DNA of 16,409 nucleotides from Oscillospiraceae bacterium (GTDB lineage Bacteria; Bacillota_A; Clostridia; Oscillospirales; Oscillospiraceae), in the NCBI GenBank assembly GCA_017411905.1, contig JAFQPB010000041.1:1-16409 (forward strand). The letters are read 5' to 3'. The translations under genes were made by a program, and so were the position numbers. Positions 15,318 through 16,409 of the stretch are shown in pieces. The number at the start of each line of letters is the position of its first letter. The first letter of the stretch is position 1. Below the pieces are notes generated by a model. The model was not told the origin of the DNA. It worked only from the letters and a program-made list of their open reading frames with translations, and searched no databases.

Positions 15318-16325
15318 TCACTTACCAAACCTTTTCGCTACCTTCATTAGCATATCCCGGATGGGCAGATGGTAAGGACAGCGCTTTTCGCAATCCCCGC
15401 AAACAATACAGTCCGACGCGTGTGCGTCCAGTGCTTCATACCGCGCCTTTGCCCAATCCGGCAGACCGTAGCGGGTAAGATAGCCGTCAAACAAAAACAC
15501 CGTGGGAATTTTAATGCCCACCGTACAAGGGGCGCAGTAATTGCACCGGCGGCAGAAGGTCTCCCCCAGCTCCTTGCGGAGCGCGGCGATCTTTGCCTGC
15601 TCCTCCTCGGAAAGGGGCGCACTGTCCATAATGGCATCGTGGTTTTCCTGCACCTGCTCCGGGTAATCCATACCGGGGATAATTATATCTACCAAATCCG
15701 TCTTTGCGATAAAGCGCAGCGCGAGGCGGGCATCGTCCAGCACACCGCCGGCCAGCGGCTTCATCGCAATAAAGCCCACGTTCTACTCTCTGCAAAGCGC
15801 AAGCAGCTTCTCGCCTTGGGTCTCCACGATGTTATAGGGGAACATCACCGTCTCCACCCAATCCTCCTGCAGTACAAGCTCGATCATCTCCGCATAGTGG
15901 TTGGTAAACCCGATATGGCCGATCTTTCCGGCAGCCTTGGCCTCCAATAGTGCCTCCAGCGCACCGCCGGGCGCGATGATCTGCTCGTAGCCCTCCCGGT
16001 TGGGGTTGTGTATCTGATAAATGTCGATATAGTCGGTCTGTAAATTTTTTAAAGAGGTCTCGATATCGCGCGCCATACCCTCTTTGTCTTTTGCCATGCT
16101 CTTGGTGGCAAGGATATACTTATCCCGAAGTCCCGCAAGGGACTTGCCAATATATTCCTCGCTGACGGTGTACGCCCGGGCGGTGTCGATATAATTTACA
16201 CCCAAATCCGCAAGCTGCACCAAGATCTCCCGGCAAGCACCATCGTCCGTCCGCTGAATGGGTAGTCCGCCGAAGCCCATACGGGAAACCTCTAAGCCTG
16301 TCTTGCCCAAAATTCGATAATCCAT
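15318..16325 (-). pseudogene. Aldo/keto reductase with C-terminal ferredoxin-like domain, interrupted by one in-frame TAG
   Basis: The frame runs 336 codons from ATG 16325 to TGA 15318, broken only by TAG at codon 181 (15785-15783). The N-terminal part has the AKR start MDYRILGKTGLEVSRMGFGG and the catalytic tetrad D47, Y52, K75 and H106 (YIDTARAY, ILATKS, YQIHNP). After the stop the frame continues NVGFIAMKPLAGGVL, typical of the same barrel, then IIIPGMDYPEQVQEN. The C-terminus has CRRCNYCAPC and CIVCGDCEKRCP, cysteine patterns of a ferredoxin-like 4Fe-4S domain. Alone, each half (180 and about 154 residues) would lack part of the barrel. The stop may be a recent nonsense mutation (for example CAG to TAG), a read-through site or a sequence error. 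AAGGAGG precedes the start; the flavoprotein follows in an operon. Confidence 0.85.
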
Positions 16326-16346
16326 ATTACCGCCTCCTTTTTTCTT

Positions 16347-16375
16347 ATCCTAACACAGTTTCTATCAAAAAACAA
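16347..16375 (-). promoter_or_regulatory. Candidate promoter of the aldo/keto reductase-flavoprotein operon
   Basis: On the minus strand, TTGTTT (16375-16370) lies 17 bases before TAGGAT (16352-16347). The latter has an extended-10 TGT directly upstream. Matches are partial (3 of 6 and 4 of 6). It is placed about 21 bases before the ATG and a strong AAGGAGG ribosome site, so the untranslated leader would be very short. The 34 bases beyond it to the window edge show nothing I can assign. Confidence 0.4.
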
Positions 16376-16409
16376 GTAGGGGCGGCAATCTCCAATACCG
16401 CTTTCGCCC

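Noticed and set aside
15318..15779. C-terminal half of the aldo/keto reductase as a separate gene starting at GTG 15779
   Set aside because: It is in the same frame as the upstream half, begins inside the conserved barrel motif and would lack the catalytic tetrad; a weak purine stretch upstream is not enough to propose a real start.
15369..15950. Open frame of 193 codons on the plus strand opposite the aldo/keto reductase
   Set aside because: It lies antisense to clear AKR and ferredoxin-like coding sequence, has no matching ribosome site and no recognisable domain.
15318..16325. Genome-wide recoding of TAG to an amino acid
   Set aside because: hfq ends in TAG at the family's usual length, so TAG acts as a normal stop at least there; one internal TAG is better explained by mutation or error.

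Overview
The window reads as a chromosomal segment of a low-to-mid GC Gram-positive anaerobe of class Clostridia, probably a gut member of the Oscillospirales. This is inferred from gene order (miaB-mutS-mutL-miaA-hfq; yggS-sepF-divIVA-ileS), a transcriptional T-box upstream of ileS, a B. subtilis-like Hfq, an endonuclease-type MutL, and Fe-S/flavin redox genes typical of anaerobes. No phage, insertion sequence, CRISPR array, rRNA or tRNA was seen.

Region 1 (1-6643, plus strand) is a tight operon. It holds the C-terminal TRAM end of MiaB, mutS, a CPBP-family intramembrane protease, mutL, miaA and hfq. It combines post-replicative mismatch repair (MutS/MutL), modification of tRNA adenosine 37 (MiaA then MiaB) and the RNA chaperone Hfq. 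The protease between mutS and mutL is the only gene not obviously tied to these themes.

Region 2 (6644-7000) is a non-coding, hairpin-rich interval. It is bounded by two identical 27-base palindromic repeats and looks like a small composite intergenic repeat element.

Region 3 (7001-12894, plus strand) is a cell-division and isoleucine block: yggS (PLP homeostasis), sepF, divIVA, an isoleucine-type T-box leader with a strong terminator, an unrecognised 308-residue gene, then ileS. The unrecognised gene sits between the T-box and ileS, so both should respond to uncharged tRNA-Ile. A near-consensus sigma-A promoter lies inside yggS and could drive sepF-divIVA separately. The yggT and ylmH genes often found between sepF and divIVA are absent.

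Region 4 (12895-16409, minus strand) converges on ileS at a bidirectional terminator. In transcription order it holds an aldo/keto reductase with a C-terminal ferredoxin-like domain, interrupted by one in-frame TAG; a double flavodoxin-fold protein with an Fe-S cysteine motif; a terminator; and an AEC-family permease with its own promoter.

The points most worth a second look are the unknown gene captured behind the ileS T-box, the single amber codon in an otherwise intact reductase, the paired-palindrome intergenic element, and the promoter inside yggS. Nothing here clearly amounts to a new biological system.
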